This document shows, piece by piece, positions 53,418 to 62,175 of a stretch of DNA of 64,000 nucleotides. This DNA is from Daejeonella sp. JGW-45. GTDB taxonomy: Bacteria > Bacteroidota > Bacteroidia > Sphingobacteriales > Sphingobacteriaceae. The notes below the pieces were generated by a model, which worked only from the letters and a program-made list of their open reading frames with translations, had not been told where the DNA came from and searched no databases. Each line of letters begins with the position of its first letter. Positions within the stretch are counted from its first letter, which is position 1. The position numbers and the translations under genes are program-made. Location of the stretch: contig NZ_JARKNC010000002.1 of the NCBI RefSeq assembly GCF_029360805.1, positions 1 to 64,000 on the forward strand, written 5' to 3'.

Positions 53418-55142
53418 ATGAAATCTATAAAAATAATCATCAGTTGCGTAGCGTTGGGAGCACTCCTGACCGGATGTAAAAAGGATTTTCTGCAGCGGGC
53501 GCCTGTAGATGAAGTGACTTCGCTGGATTACTTTAAGAATCCGGAGGAGCTTAAGACCTATGTAAATCAGTACTATAACAACACCTTCTTTCCAAGGTAT
53601 AATAACCACGGAAGTGACTTCGATAGCGATAACCAGGTAAGGCTAAATATTGACCAGCGCCTGGAAGGAACACGCACCGTAGTAACCAGCGGCAGCATTG
53701 GCTTCGGAAATGTCAGGAGCATCAATTACTTTTTTGACAATTATAAAAAAGTTGAGCAGGGTCATACCCTGGATAAATACAAGCAGTACCTGGGTGAAGC
53801 GTATTTCTTCCGCGCTGTAAACTATTTTATGCTGCTGGAAACGTATGGCGACATTCAATGGATCAGCACCGAGCTTAAGACCACCTCTCCTGCCCTTTAC
53901 AAACCGAGGGATCCAAGAAGCCTGGTAGCAGATAATATCATTGCGGCGCTTGACACAGCTGCGATGTACCTGACAGAGGATAAAACTACCGGTGCAGGCC
54001 GTGTTAACAAGTGGATGGCTCTGCTGATGCAAAGCCGCGTTGCTTTATTTGAAGGTTCGTGGGAAAAATATCATGCAGGAGGGCCTTTTGCCGTAGCTAA
54101 CGCGCAACCGGCTAAATATTTCAACAAAGCTGTTGAAGCTGCAGGGAAGATCATGGCTTCCGGAAAATATGATATCTATACCACCGGCAACCCTAACTCC
54201 GACTATAAAGACCTGTTTGCCCTGCAGGATTACTCCTCCAATAAGGAGGTTATGTTCTGGAGAAAGTATGACAATGAGCTTTCCAGGGGAAATTCGGCTT
54301 TTGTTAATGACCGGAACTTCAGGATGGAAACTCCGTCAGGAAATACCATTACCAAACAATTAGCTGATTCTTACCTGATGACGGATGGGAAACCGATTAC
54401 TAATAACCCGCTCTTTAAAGGTTATACTACCTTAAAGGTTGAAGGCCAGAACCGTGACCCTCGATTCTTCCAGACTATTGCCTCGCCGGATGATGTATGG
54501 AAGATCTCTGCGGGCGCGCCGAATAAGATCTGGAAAGAAGTTTATGATAAGCTTAATACTTCGGCAGATTATAATGCCCCTACCGGCTATGTGGTTTTAA
54601 AAGGCTATAACCCGAACCTGTTGTACCATGTGCAGCAGTACGAGGAGACTCCTTCCATTATTTACAGGTACGCAGAAGTTTTGCTTAACTACGCTGAAGC
54701 GAAAGCTGAACTGGGAACCCTGACGCAGACTGATATCAATAATACGATTAAGAAGCTTCGCGACCGGGTTGGCATGCCGAATTTAGATCTTGCCAGTATC
54801 ACTCCTGACCCGGCATGGGACTTCCCTGCACTTTCACCCCTGATCAATGAGATCAGGCGCGAACGCCGCGTTGAGCTGGCCCTGGAAGGTTTCAGATTAT
54901 CAGACATTATGCGCTGGGCTGGTGCCGACGAGCTGATAACCGGCAAACGGCCCAAGGGCTTCCTTGCTTCACAGGTTACAACGAATAAATTCCCGGTTGA
55001 TAACAATGGGTTTCTTGATCCGTTCAAAAATATTGTACCTAACGGGTATGGATTTATACTTGGACGCGATTACCTGAATTCGATCCCTCAAAGTGAGATC
55101 GTTTTAAACCCCGCCCTGAAGCAGAACCCGGGCTGGCAATAA
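53418..55142 (+). CDS. SusD/RagB nutrient-binding outer membrane lipoprotein
   Basis: This 574-residue lipoprotein (CVALGALLTGCKKDFLQR) has the tetratricopeptide core of SusD (EAYFFRAVNYFMLLETYGD, YAEVLLNYAEAKAELG) and the C-terminal SusD-like motif NEIRRERRVELALEGFR. It caps the SusC barrel and binds the ligand at the cell surface. The operon ends in a strong terminator 20 bases downstream. Confidence 0.95.
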   Translation: MKSIKIIISCVALGALLTGCKKDFLQRAPVDEVTSLDYFKNPEELKTYVNQYYNNTFFPRYNNHGSDFDSDNQVRLNIDQRLEGTRTVVTSGSIGFGNVRSINYFFDNYKKVEQGHTLDKYKQYLGEAYFFRAVNYFMLLETYGDIQWISTELKTTSPALYKPRDPRSLVADNIIAALDTAAMYLTEDKTTGAGRVNKWMALLMQSRVALFEGSWEKYHAGGPFAVANAQPAKYFNKAVEAAGKIMASGKYDIYTTGNPNSDYKDLFALQDYSSNKEVMFWRKYDNELSRGNSAFVNDRNFRMETPSGNTITKQLADSYLMTDGKPITNNPLFKGYTTLKVEGQNRDPRFFQTIASPDDVWKISAGAPNKIWKEVYDKLNTSADYNAPTGYVVLKGYNPNLLYHVQQYEETPSIIYRYAEVLLNYAEAKAELGTLTQTDINNTIKKLRDRVGMPNLDLASITPDPAWDFPALSPLINEIRRERRVELALEGFRLSDIMRWAGADELITGKRPKGFLASQVTTNKFPVDNNGFLDPFKNIVPNGYGFILGRDYLNSIPQSEIVLNPALKQNPGWQ

Positions 55143-55161
55143 TTCATTGCATTAAATAACG

Positions 55162-55194
55162 AAAGGGCAAACAGTTTGACTGTTTGCCCTTTTT
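55162..55194 (+). terminator. Strong Rho-independent terminator of the SusCD operon
   Basis: A perfect 13-bp stem (55162-55174 with 55180-55192) with a 5-nt loop ends in a T run. It lies between SusD and the convergent SulP gene and could serve both. Confidence 0.9.
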
Positions 55195-55219
55195 GGTTTA
55201 TAAGAATTCAATGAGCAGG

Positions 55220-56752
55220 TTATTCAATAGCTACCTTATACAGCGGATCTTCCATGATATTCACTTCGATCACCGACTCAGCATTTTTCAGCAGTGCCCG
55301 GCAATCCTGGCTAAGATGGCGCAGGTGAAGCTTTTTCCCTGCGTTTGCATAACGCTCGGTCAGCCGGCTCAAAGCCTCTATCCCACTCATATCCGCTACG
55401 CGGCTTTCCCTGAAATCAACGATAACTTCTTCAGGATCGCCATCCACATCAAACTTTTCATTAAAAGCCGCTACAGAACCGAAAAATAAGGGGCCGTAGA
55501 TCTCGTAGTGCCGGATGCCCTGCTCATCTGTATATTTCTTTGCGCGGATACGCTTGGCGCTTTCCCAGGCAAATACCAGGGCCGAGATGATCACGCCAAT
55601 AAGTACAGCCAGTGCCAGGTTATGGAGCCAGATGGTAATGGCGGCGACCAGTATTCCCACAAAAATGTCCTGCTTGGGCATTTTATTTATAATACGGAAG
55701 CTGGCCCATTCGAAGGTGCCTATAGCAACCATGATCATAACGCCCGTTAAAGCGGCCATCGGCACCCGTTCTATGATTGGCGCGCCGAAAAGTATAATTA
55801 CCAAAATCGTCAGTGAAGCTATGATACCCGATAACCTTGCCCTGGCACCGGCGGAGAGATTTACAAGCGTCTGGGCGATCATGGGACAACCGCCCATACC
55901 GGAGAGAAAACCGTTGGCAATATTGGCTGCCCCCTGGGCGACACACTCCCTGTTACTGTTTCCTTTTGTACGGGTGATCTCATCGACCAGATTAAGTGTC
56001 AGCAGCCCCTCGGTAAGCCCCACTGCAGCCATTATCAGTGCATAAGGGAAAATGATCTGCAGGGTTTCCAGGGTAAATGGCACCATCGGGACATGAAAGG
56101 GAGGAAAACCACCGCTGACAGAAGCTATATCCTTAACGGTCTTTGTATCAATATTAAAACCCATTACCAGCAGAAAGACAACAATAATTGCTACCAGCGA
56201 GGGCGGGACAGCTTTGGTAACTTTAGGCAGCAGCAGCACTATAGCGATCGTTAACAGCACTAGTCCCCCCATGATCATCAGGGGCGTGCCGCTCAGCCAG
56301 TTTGCCTTACCATCGACCACCGTCTTGAACTGCTCAAGCTGCGCGGTAAAAATGATTACCGCAAGGCCATTTACAAAGCCATACATTACCGGTTGCGGCA
56401 CCAGGCGGATAAATTTTCCGAACTTAAATATACCTACCAGTATTTGAATTACACCCGCCAGGGCAACAGCAGCAAAGACATATTCAATGCCGCTGGCCTT
56501 CATAAGTGCAATAAGTACAACCACCGTTGCGCCAGCACCCCCCGATATAAGTCCCGGCCTGCCGCCGAAAATAGCGGTGATCAAGCCCATGATAAAGGCT
56601 GCGTACAACCCGGCAAGGGGTGGAAACCCGGCAAGGATCGCAAACGACAAAGATTCGGGCATCATAGTCATAGCCACGGTCAGCCCTGCCAGTACCTCGT
56701 TCTTATAATTAACCTTCTGCGTAAAATCGAATAGATTGAGATATGCGTTCAT
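55220..56752 (-). CDS. SulP family inorganic anion transporter with STAS domain
   Basis: This 510-residue protein has about 12-14 membrane segments with the SulP signature (LAGLTVAMTMMPESLSFAIL, GLISGGAGATVVVLIA). A C-terminal STAS domain follows (VADMSGIEALSRLTERYANA). It transports sulfate, bicarbonate or another anion. A beta-carbonic anhydrase gene 1.6 kb away makes bicarbonate a reasonable guess, which is an inference. The length is near the short end for the family. Confidence 0.92.
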   Translation of the reverse strand: MNAYLNLFDFTQKVNYKNEVLAGLTVAMTMMPESLSFAILAGFPPLAGLYAAFIMGLITAIFGGRPGLISGGAGATVVVLIALMKASGIEYVFAAVALAGVIQILVGIFKFGKFIRLVPQPVMYGFVNGLAVIIFTAQLEQFKTVVDGKANWLSGTPLMIMGGLVLLTIAIVLLLPKVTKAVPPSLVAIIVVFLLVMGFNIDTKTVKDIASVSGGFPPFHVPMVPFTLETLQIIFPYALIMAAVGLTEGLLTLNLVDEITRTKGNSNRECVAQGAANIANGFLSGMGGCPMIAQTLVNLSAGARARLSGIIASLTILVIILFGAPIIERVPMAALTGVMIMVAIGTFEWASFRIINKMPKQDIFVGILVAAITIWLHNLALAVLIGVIISALVFAWESAKRIRAKKYTDEQGIRHYEIYGPLFFGSVAAFNEKFDVDGDPEEVIVDFRESRVADMSGIEALSRLTERYANAGKKLHLRHLSQDCRALLKNAESVIEVNIMEDPLYKVAIE

Positions 56753-56840
56753 TAGAGAAAATCTGACCAGTTGCCCGAAAGTAGAAAAAAACGCAAACTA
56801 AATTTATGCATGAGTGTTTTTTATAGAAAATCATGTTCCT

Positions 56841-57050
56841 ATGAAAAATCATATACATACACGCAGTGTGCATAACGACTTAAAACCAGCCTCCAGGTAT
56901 GGTGCCAGGCTCGCATGTATTGAGCAAAGGTACGGGGTAACCAGCGAGCAGATCCGGAAAATTATAGCCCAGGTTGGCAGCAATCCCGAAAAAGTCGAGG
57001 AATATCTTAAAGCAAAGCTTTTCTCCTTTCTTTCCTATACCCATAACTGA
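56841..57050 (+). CDS. DUF3606 domain-containing small protein
   Basis: This 69-residue protein runs from ATG 56841. An ATG at 56814 would add nine residues outside the domain. It carries RYGARLACIEQRYGVTSEQI and IIAQVGSNPEKVEEYL, the pattern of DUF3606. The function is unknown. It diverges from the SulP gene. Confidence 0.75.
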   Translation: MKNHIHTRSVHNDLKPASRYGARLACIEQRYGVTSEQIRKIIAQVGSNPEKVEEYLKAKLFSFLSYTHN

Positions 57051-57073
57051 TACCTGGAAGGGTTCTCATTCGT

Positions 57074-57111
57074 AGATCCTTCGTTCAAAAGGCTTCTGGA
57101 ACGAAGGATCT
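57074..57111. repeat. Perfect 13-bp inverted repeat downstream of the DUF3606 gene
   Basis: The arms agatccttcgttc (57074-57086) and gaacgaaggatct (57099-57111) are perfectly complementary around a 12-nt loop. There is no T tract. It could be a terminator without a tail, an RNA element or a protein-binding palindrome. Confidence 0.75.
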
Positions 57112-57331
57112 GCTATGCAGTTAGCACGCAGTACCTGGCAAGCCCGCTGCCTGGCCTGTTCCCGTTCCGTTGAGTATCCCATTCCTCAAATGGGGAAATC
57201 TATCCCAGCCTAATTTCCGGCATTCCCCAACAAAAGGTCATTTAACAGTAATTTAACGCGGTTTTGCTGTTTGGTCTTTTCTTTGTCTATGTAGGGTCAA
57301 CACAGACATCAAAGAAAAGATAAGATATAAC

Positions 57332-57862
57332 ATGAAAAAGATATTCGCATTAATCGCATTCGTTACCCTGGCAAGCTCAGCATCATTCGCACAAACTGCT
57401 AACCTGAACATCACCCTGACTGATGTATTATCATTCTCGGTAACACAACCTGCTGCCCTCACCGTCAATTTCGATAACGAGACCAAATACTCAAACGGTA
57501 TTACCGCCCTGGCAACAGACCATATCAGCGTAGTAAGTTCAAAAGGATATGTGGTTAAAGCTATCGCAGGAACAATAACCGGAACTGCAGCATTAACTCC
57601 GGGTTCAGTAAAGCTGACTTCAACAATCGGAACAACCAACGCTGGAAATACAGCAGGCATCACTTACGGATCAGCAGTTACCCTGCCAGCTTCGGGTGGT
57701 ACAGCAGCGACCATCGTTACAGCAACGTCATCCTCATGGAGCGGTGCTAACTCAACTAACAAGTTCAACGTTTCTTACCTGATCGGGGAAAACGGCGCAT
57801 ACGCCGGTAAAGCAACAGGTGTGAATGTTATCCCGGTTGTTTATACGGTAACGCAGCCTTAA
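57332..57862 (+). CDS. Secreted beta-sandwich-like hypothetical protein
   Basis: This 176-residue protein has a signal peptide (MKKIFALIAFVTLASSASFA) and a mature part almost free of Cys, rich in Thr, Ser, Ala and Gly, with regular strand patterns. It ends NVIPVVYTVTQP and also has FSVTQPAAL early, so the two ends may be related. It resembles secreted fimbrial- or WxL-like beta domains of Bacteroidota, but no family was assigned with confidence. It is probably surface-exposed. Confidence 0.65.
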   Translation: MKKIFALIAFVTLASSASFAQTANLNITLTDVLSFSVTQPAALTVNFDNETKYSNGITALATDHISVVSSKGYVVKAIAGTITGTAALTPGSVKLTSTIGTTNAGNTAGITYGSAVTLPASGGTAATIVTATSSSWSGANSTNKFNVSYLIGENGAYAGKATGVNVIPVVYTVTQP

Positions 57863-57870
57863 ATAAGTTG

Positions 57871-57940
57871 AAAGTGGAAAGGTGAAAGGTGAAAGCTGAA
57901 AACGGAAAACTGAAAACTGAAAGGAAGGTGGAAGGTGGAT
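57871..57940. repeat. Ten heptad repeats (aaaggtg / aaaactg types)
   Basis: Ten consecutive 7-bp units run from 57871: aaagtgg, aaaggtg twice, aaagctg, aaaacgg, aaaactg twice, then three degenerate units. They read as purine-rich on the plus strand. The aaaacgg/aaaactg units recur in inverted orientation at 58148. Confidence 0.9.
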
Positions 57941-58020
57941 AAAGCAAACGTGAAAGAAACGTCAGGCGGAATAAGAATTAATTAAGGATTTCATAGGTAG
58001 GTTTCATAGGTTTAGAGGAA

Positions 58021-58045
58021 AGGGGTTCGGAAGGAGCCCTTTTTT
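58021..58045 (+). terminator. Possible Rho-independent terminator
   Basis: An 8-bp stem with one mismatch and a GGAA loop (58021-58040) is followed by a run of six T residues. It lies 160 bases after the secreted-protein gene. Confidence 0.4.
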
Positions 58046-58054
58046 GTTGGGGAG

Positions 58055-58096
58055 CGGAAACGGGAGATGGGAAATGGGAAATGGGAAATGGGATTC
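58055..58096. repeat. Heptad repeats of the gggaaat type
   Basis: Units cggaaac, gggagat, gggaaat three times and gggattc follow one another with a strict 7-bp period. They may belong to the same kind of heptad system as the neighbours. Confidence 0.85.
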
Positions 58097-58147
58097 TTTC
58101 GGGGCGGATAGAAAGGCGAGATCCCTGCACAGCGTCTAGTTCACTTT

Positions 58148-58189
58148 CAGTTTTCCGTTTTCCGTTTTCAGTTTTCAGTTTTCCGTTCA
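58148..58189. repeat. Heptad repeats of the cagtttt / ccgtttt types (inverse of 57871 array)
   Basis: Six units (cagtttt, ccgtttt twice, cagtttt twice, ccgttca) are reverse complements of the aaaactg and aaaacgg units. The segment 58169-58187 is perfectly complementary to a 19-bp part of the 57871 array, so the two could pair in RNA or recombine. Confidence 0.85.
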
Positions 58190-58326
58190 GTTTGAGATCC
58201 CCGATTAAATCGGGGACGAGTCTCTCCGCCCGACTCATACATCCGACCTCACACCCCCGATCTCAAATTCCTCGCTCAAATTCCGCATAATTCACCTATT
58301 TTTATGGCGAAGGAAACAAACATCCC

Positions 58327-58968
58327 ATGACATCTTATGAAGAACTTTTCGAGAATAACAAGAAATGGATCCAAAAGAAGACCGGCACTGACGCCGATTT
58401 CTTTAAGGAACTGGCGGGCAACCAGAACCCGGATTACTTATACATCGGTTGCAGCGACAGCCGTGTCACGGCTGAAGAAATGATGGGGCTCGGGCCCGGC
58501 GAAGCTTTTGTTCACCGTAATATTGCCAACCTGGTCAATAATGTCGACCTGAACGTGATGTCGGTGATTAACTATGCGATTAAGAATCTGGGCGTAAAAC
58601 ACATTATTGTTTGCGGTCACTATAATTGCGGAGGCGTAAAAGCGGCTTTGCAGCCTAAAGACATGGGGATCCTTAATCCCTGGCTCCGTGGCATAAGGGA
58701 CGTCTACAGGCTCCACCAGGCGGAATTGAACGCGATCACAGATGAGCACAAGCGGTACGACCGCCTGGTTGAACTGAACGTGTATGAACAGTGTGTGAAC
58801 GTGATCAAGACGGCTGTGCTGCAGCTGGCTTACATGCGTTCAGGTTACCCGATAGTTCACGGCTGGGTCTTCGATATTCGCAGCGGCAGGATTGTCGACC
58901 TGAATATAGATTTTGAAAATATCCTGAAAAATATTAAAGATATCTACAACCTTACAGGAGAACAGTAG
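58327..58968 (+). CDS. can: Beta-class carbonic anhydrase
   Basis: This 213-residue enzyme has the zinc-binding motifs CSDSRV (Cys with the Asp-Arg dyad) and CGHYNCGGV (His and Cys), and the conserved FVHRNIANLV segment. It interconverts CO2 and bicarbonate in the cytoplasm. It starts at ATG 58327 directly after the repeat-rich spacer. Together with the nearby SulP transporter it may handle inorganic carbon. Confidence 0.94.
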   Translation: MTSYEELFENNKKWIQKKTGTDADFFKELAGNQNPDYLYIGCSDSRVTAEEMMGLGPGEAFVHRNIANLVNNVDLNVMSVINYAIKNLGVKHIIVCGHYNCGGVKAALQPKDMGILNPWLRGIRDVYRLHQAELNAITDEHKRYDRLVELNVYEQCVNVIKTAVLQLAYMRSGYPIVHGWVFDIRSGRIVDLNIDFENILKNIKDIYNLTGEQ

Positions 58969-58983
58969 TATCACACTTTAAAC

Positions 58984-59023
58984 AAGGTCTCGTCTGATGC
59001 GCCTGAAAATGAGACGGGATCTT
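58984..59023 (+). terminator. Possible terminator of the carbonic anhydrase gene
   Basis: A 12-bp stem with two G-T pairs (58984-58995 with 59012-59023) follows the stop by 16 bases. The T tract is poor, so the call is tentative. Confidence 0.45.
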
Positions 59024-59089
59024 GTCATTTATCCATACTTTTGTGCTGAGGATAATTCGCATATCTTTATTTATGTCCTTACATTTTCA

Positions 59090-61024
59090 ATGAAAATTTT
59101 CAAACAGGGAATACCAATTTCACCCTCTTTAAATTATTTAAATGAACCTGAGGAGGATGAAAAAAATGCTTACGGAGTAAAAAAACGTCTTTTACACATT
59201 TCAGCTATATCGGTGTTGGTGGCCATTGCTATCAGTTTGATAGCAAAAGTTTTGGTTCATCTTATCGATCTGGTTACAAATATCGCGTTTTTCGGACGCT
59301 TCGGTTTTCACTTCCAAAGCCCGGCGGAAAATCAGTTGGGCCTATGGGTCATAATCATTCCGTCTATTGGAGGCCTGATCATTGGGATCATGGCCTTATA
59401 TGGTTCCAAGGCTATCAGGGGACATGGGATCCCCGAAGCTATGGAACAGATATTGGTTAACGAGAGTAAAATAAAACCGGCAATTACCTTTTTGAAACCT
59501 GTTTCTTCAGCTATTGCTATTGGTACAGGCGGCCCGTTCGGCGCGGAAGGGCCAATTATCGCAACGGGGGGTGCCCTGGGGTCCACGCTTGGGCAGCTAT
59601 TAAAGATAACCCCTAACGAACGGAAAATTATTCTGGCCGCCGGAGCGACCGCTGGTATGTCGGCTATATTCGGGACACCCATTGCTGCTATCTTTTTAGC
59701 GATAGAATTATTATTATTTGAGTTTTCACCAAAGGCAATCCTTCCGGTTGCCCTTGCCTGTATAACAGGCGCCGCCGGGCATCATCTGCTGTTTGAATCA
59801 GGCTCTGTATTTCCGATGCCGGACCTAAGCACACCCGGCAACCTGGCTTTGAGTATTTATAGTTTTATCGGGCTTATTATTGGATTTCTATCCATGGGCC
59901 TCACTAAGGCAGTCTACTTTGTTGAAGATACTTTTGAAAAGCTACCCATACATTGGGCCTGGTGGCCTGCAATCGGCGGGTTGGCGGTGGGGTTAATAGG
60001 CTATTTTGTCCCGAATACCCTCGGCGTCGGATATGATAATATTGTAACCATACTTTCCGGAGATCTTTCCCTGACCTTGCTTCTTAGTTTGTGCTTTTTT
60101 AAATTCCTTTCCTGGGCAATTGCTTTAGGAAGCGGTACTTCAGGAGGAACGCTTGCACCCTTGCTAACCATAGGCGGCGCTTGTGGTGCGATAGCAGGAA
60201 GTCTTATACTCGCATTCTTCCCCGAATCTGAATTGAGCCTGCCGATGGCCGCGTTGGTCGGTATGTCGGCCATGTTTGCCGGTGCCTCCCGTGCCTATCT
60301 CACAAGCATTACATTTGCCCTTGAAGCTACCATGCAGTCCCACGCGCTGCTGCCGCTGTTAGGTGCTTGTACAGCATCGTATCTTGTCTCTGTTATCCTG
60401 ATGGAGAACACTATAATGACTGAAAAAATCGCCAGAAGAGGGATATATACCCCGGATTCTTACGAACCGGACATTCTTAGAAAGTTATCGGTCTCGCAGG
60501 TAATTAAAAATGAGTCTTTGATCTTAGGATCCGAAAATACAGTTGGCGAGGTTAAGTCGTTCCTGGAGAATAACCCGATATCTGAAGGACATTTACTGGC
60601 AGTGGATGAAAATGGATTCTTTGAAGGTACTCTTGCGGTAGCAGATCTGTATAAAGCTAACCTGGATCAGGACTTATTAGTAACATCACTTATAAAGAAA
60701 TCGTCTCTGTTTGTACGAAGCAATGACAGCCTGTCTAAAGCAGTTGAAATAATGGCGCAGGAAAATCAGGAACTTATTCCCGTGCTCTCGTCGACTAAAG
60801 AACGTACGCTTACGGGCGTACTGACCTACAAGGATATTCTGGCAGCCTATACTTACGCGCGAAAACGAAGCAGGAACAAATCTTTCGTTAAGGTGGCAAA
60901 GGCTAAAAATTATAATCAGGGGCAGGGCGCTGGTGAGAAAGAACAAGAAAAGCGCAACCTGAGTAATTTTAGTTGTATGAATTTTCTCATGGCATGTGCC
61001 AGCGAGTACATTATCAGATCTTAA
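59090..61024 (+). CDS. ClC-type chloride channel/transporter with CBS domains
   Basis: From ATG 59090 the protein has 644 residues. A start at 58997 would prepend 31 residues with no homology. It has the ClC signatures IGTGGPFGAEGPIIATGG (with the gating glutamate) and GSGTSGGTLAPLLTIGG. A C-terminal CBS pair follows (about residues 470-590, SVSQVIKNESLILGSENTVG and LIPVLSSTKERTLTGVLTYK). It moves chloride, and possibly protons, across the inner membrane. It overlaps the convergent DUF5009 gene by 11 bases. Confidence 0.92.
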   Translation: MKIFKQGIPISPSLNYLNEPEEDEKNAYGVKKRLLHISAISVLVAIAISLIAKVLVHLIDLVTNIAFFGRFGFHFQSPAENQLGLWVIIIPSIGGLIIGIMALYGSKAIRGHGIPEAMEQILVNESKIKPAITFLKPVSSAIAIGTGGPFGAEGPIIATGGALGSTLGQLLKITPNERKIILAAGATAGMSAIFGTPIAAIFLAIELLLFEFSPKAILPVALACITGAAGHHLLFESGSVFPMPDLSTPGNLALSIYSFIGLIIGFLSMGLTKAVYFVEDTFEKLPIHWAWWPAIGGLAVGLIGYFVPNTLGVGYDNIVTILSGDLSLTLLLSLCFFKFLSWAIALGSGTSGGTLAPLLTIGGACGAIAGSLILAFFPESELSLPMAALVGMSAMFAGASRAYLTSITFALEATMQSHALLPLLGACTASYLVSVILMENTIMTEKIARRGIYTPDSYEPDILRKLSVSQVIKNESLILGSENTVGEVKSFLENNPISEGHLLAVDENGFFEGTLAVADLYKANLDQDLLVTSLIKKSSLFVRSNDSLSKAVEIMAQENQELIPVLSSTKERTLTGVLTYKDILAAYTYARKRSRNKSFVKVAKAKNYNQGQGAGEKEQEKRNLSNFSCMNFLMACASEYIIRS

Positions 61025-62144
61025 CGAATATCTTGTGCCGGTACAGAAAATAGAGAAGCAGCCATACCAGTGTTACTGCTCCCAGTGCTTCAAACACCTC
61101 GTGCCAGGGTTCAGGTGCAGGAGCATACAGTCCTGAAAACAAACGCTTTGATGTTTCCCCAAAATCAATGAAGCGGTATGCCAGGTAGACTGTCAGTGAG
61201 TTAAGGCCGATAACCTGGAAGAAGAAGGCCCACTTCTGATATTTTAATACATCGATGACCCAATAAAACAGGGTCATGAACAGAAATGCCATCCCTGCTG
61301 TAAGCATAATGAACGAACTGGTCCACAAGCGCTTTCCTATCGGGAAATGAAGGCTCCATAACAAGGCGATACCAATACAGGCTATGCCGGCCAGAGACAT
61401 GATCCGGATCTTTTTGTTTTCCTTTTTATCTGAACGGAGGACATCGCCGGCAAGGGTGCCGAATACTGCAAGACATAGCGCCGGTAACTGAGTAAGCAGT
61501 CCAAGTTCATCATAGGTTTTTTGTAATAACCTTCCCGGGAGGACGGTACGGTCTATCCAGCCGACCAGGTTGCCCTCAAAGCTGAGGTTACCGGCCCCGT
61601 AGCCAGGCACCGGAACCAGGAACAAGAGAGCATAATAAGCCAGCAGTATCCCTCCTATCCATGCCAGGAGCCCCTTCCAGGGGAAATTAAGATAGAGCAC
61701 CGTGGCCAGGAAGCCGGCAATACCAATACGGCCCAGGACACTTCCCAGCCTGATCTGGGCAGGATCGAAAAACGTGAACGGTACGTTCTTATCCAGTATC
61801 CCCAGGATGATCAGGATGATCATGCGCCAGAATGCCTTCCGGTACATTACCGCCTTTTCGACACCATTACGGATATCCCGGTTCAGTGAAAAAGCGATTG
61901 ACACCCCCGATATGAAAAGGAAAAGCGGGAAAATAAAATCATAAAAAGTAAAGCCTATCCACGCGGGGTGCTCGAGCTGCCGGGCCAGGGTATCGACCCA
62001 TGGCCAGCTGGTCTTGCCCTCCATCAGGACTATAAAGGTTCCCCCTCCGGAGATGAGGAGCATGTCGAAACCGCGCAGGGCATCGACTGACAGAAGACGG
62101 TTGGACTTGACAGCCCGCCCTTCAGATAGGTCTGTTTTACTCAT
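61014..62144 (-). CDS. DUF5009 / heparan-alpha-glucosaminide N-acetyltransferase-like membrane protein
   Basis: This 376-residue membrane protein has about ten hydrophobic segments. It starts with LLSVDALRGFDMLLISGG, the signature of DUF5009 and of HGSNAT-like acyltransferases, and continues with FYDFIFPLFLFISGVSI. Its substrate is unknown. In Bacteroidota such genes are often linked to sugar metabolism. It is followed by a beta-helix protein gene on the same strand. Confidence 0.85.
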   Translation of the reverse strand: MSKTDLSEGRAVKSNRLLSVDALRGFDMLLISGGGTFIVLMEGKTSWPWVDTLARQLEHPAWIGFTFYDFIFPLFLFISGVSIAFSLNRDIRNGVEKAVMYRKAFWRMIILIILGILDKNVPFTFFDPAQIRLGSVLGRIGIAGFLATVLYLNFPWKGLLAWIGGILLAYYALLFLVPVPGYGAGNLSFEGNLVGWIDRTVLPGRLLQKTYDELGLLTQLPALCLAVFGTLAGDVLRSDKKENKKIRIMSLAGIACIGIALLWSLHFPIGKRLWTSSFIMLTAGMAFLFMTLFYWVIDVLKYQKWAFFFQVIGLNSLTVYLAYRFIDFGETSKRLFSGLYAPAPEPWHEVFEALGAVTLVWLLLYFLYRHKIFVKI

Positions 62145-62175
62145 AATGAATAGTATATCAGGTATGAATATACAA

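Larger units (their letters stand above)
57863..58326. other. Gene-free stretch filled with heptad repeats
   Basis: These 464 bases hold three arrays of 7-bp repeats and a possible terminator, and no coding sequence was recognised. Reading frames here are repeat translation. The DNA looks like a repeat-rich spacer between the secreted-protein gene and the carbonic anhydrase gene. Confidence 0.6.
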
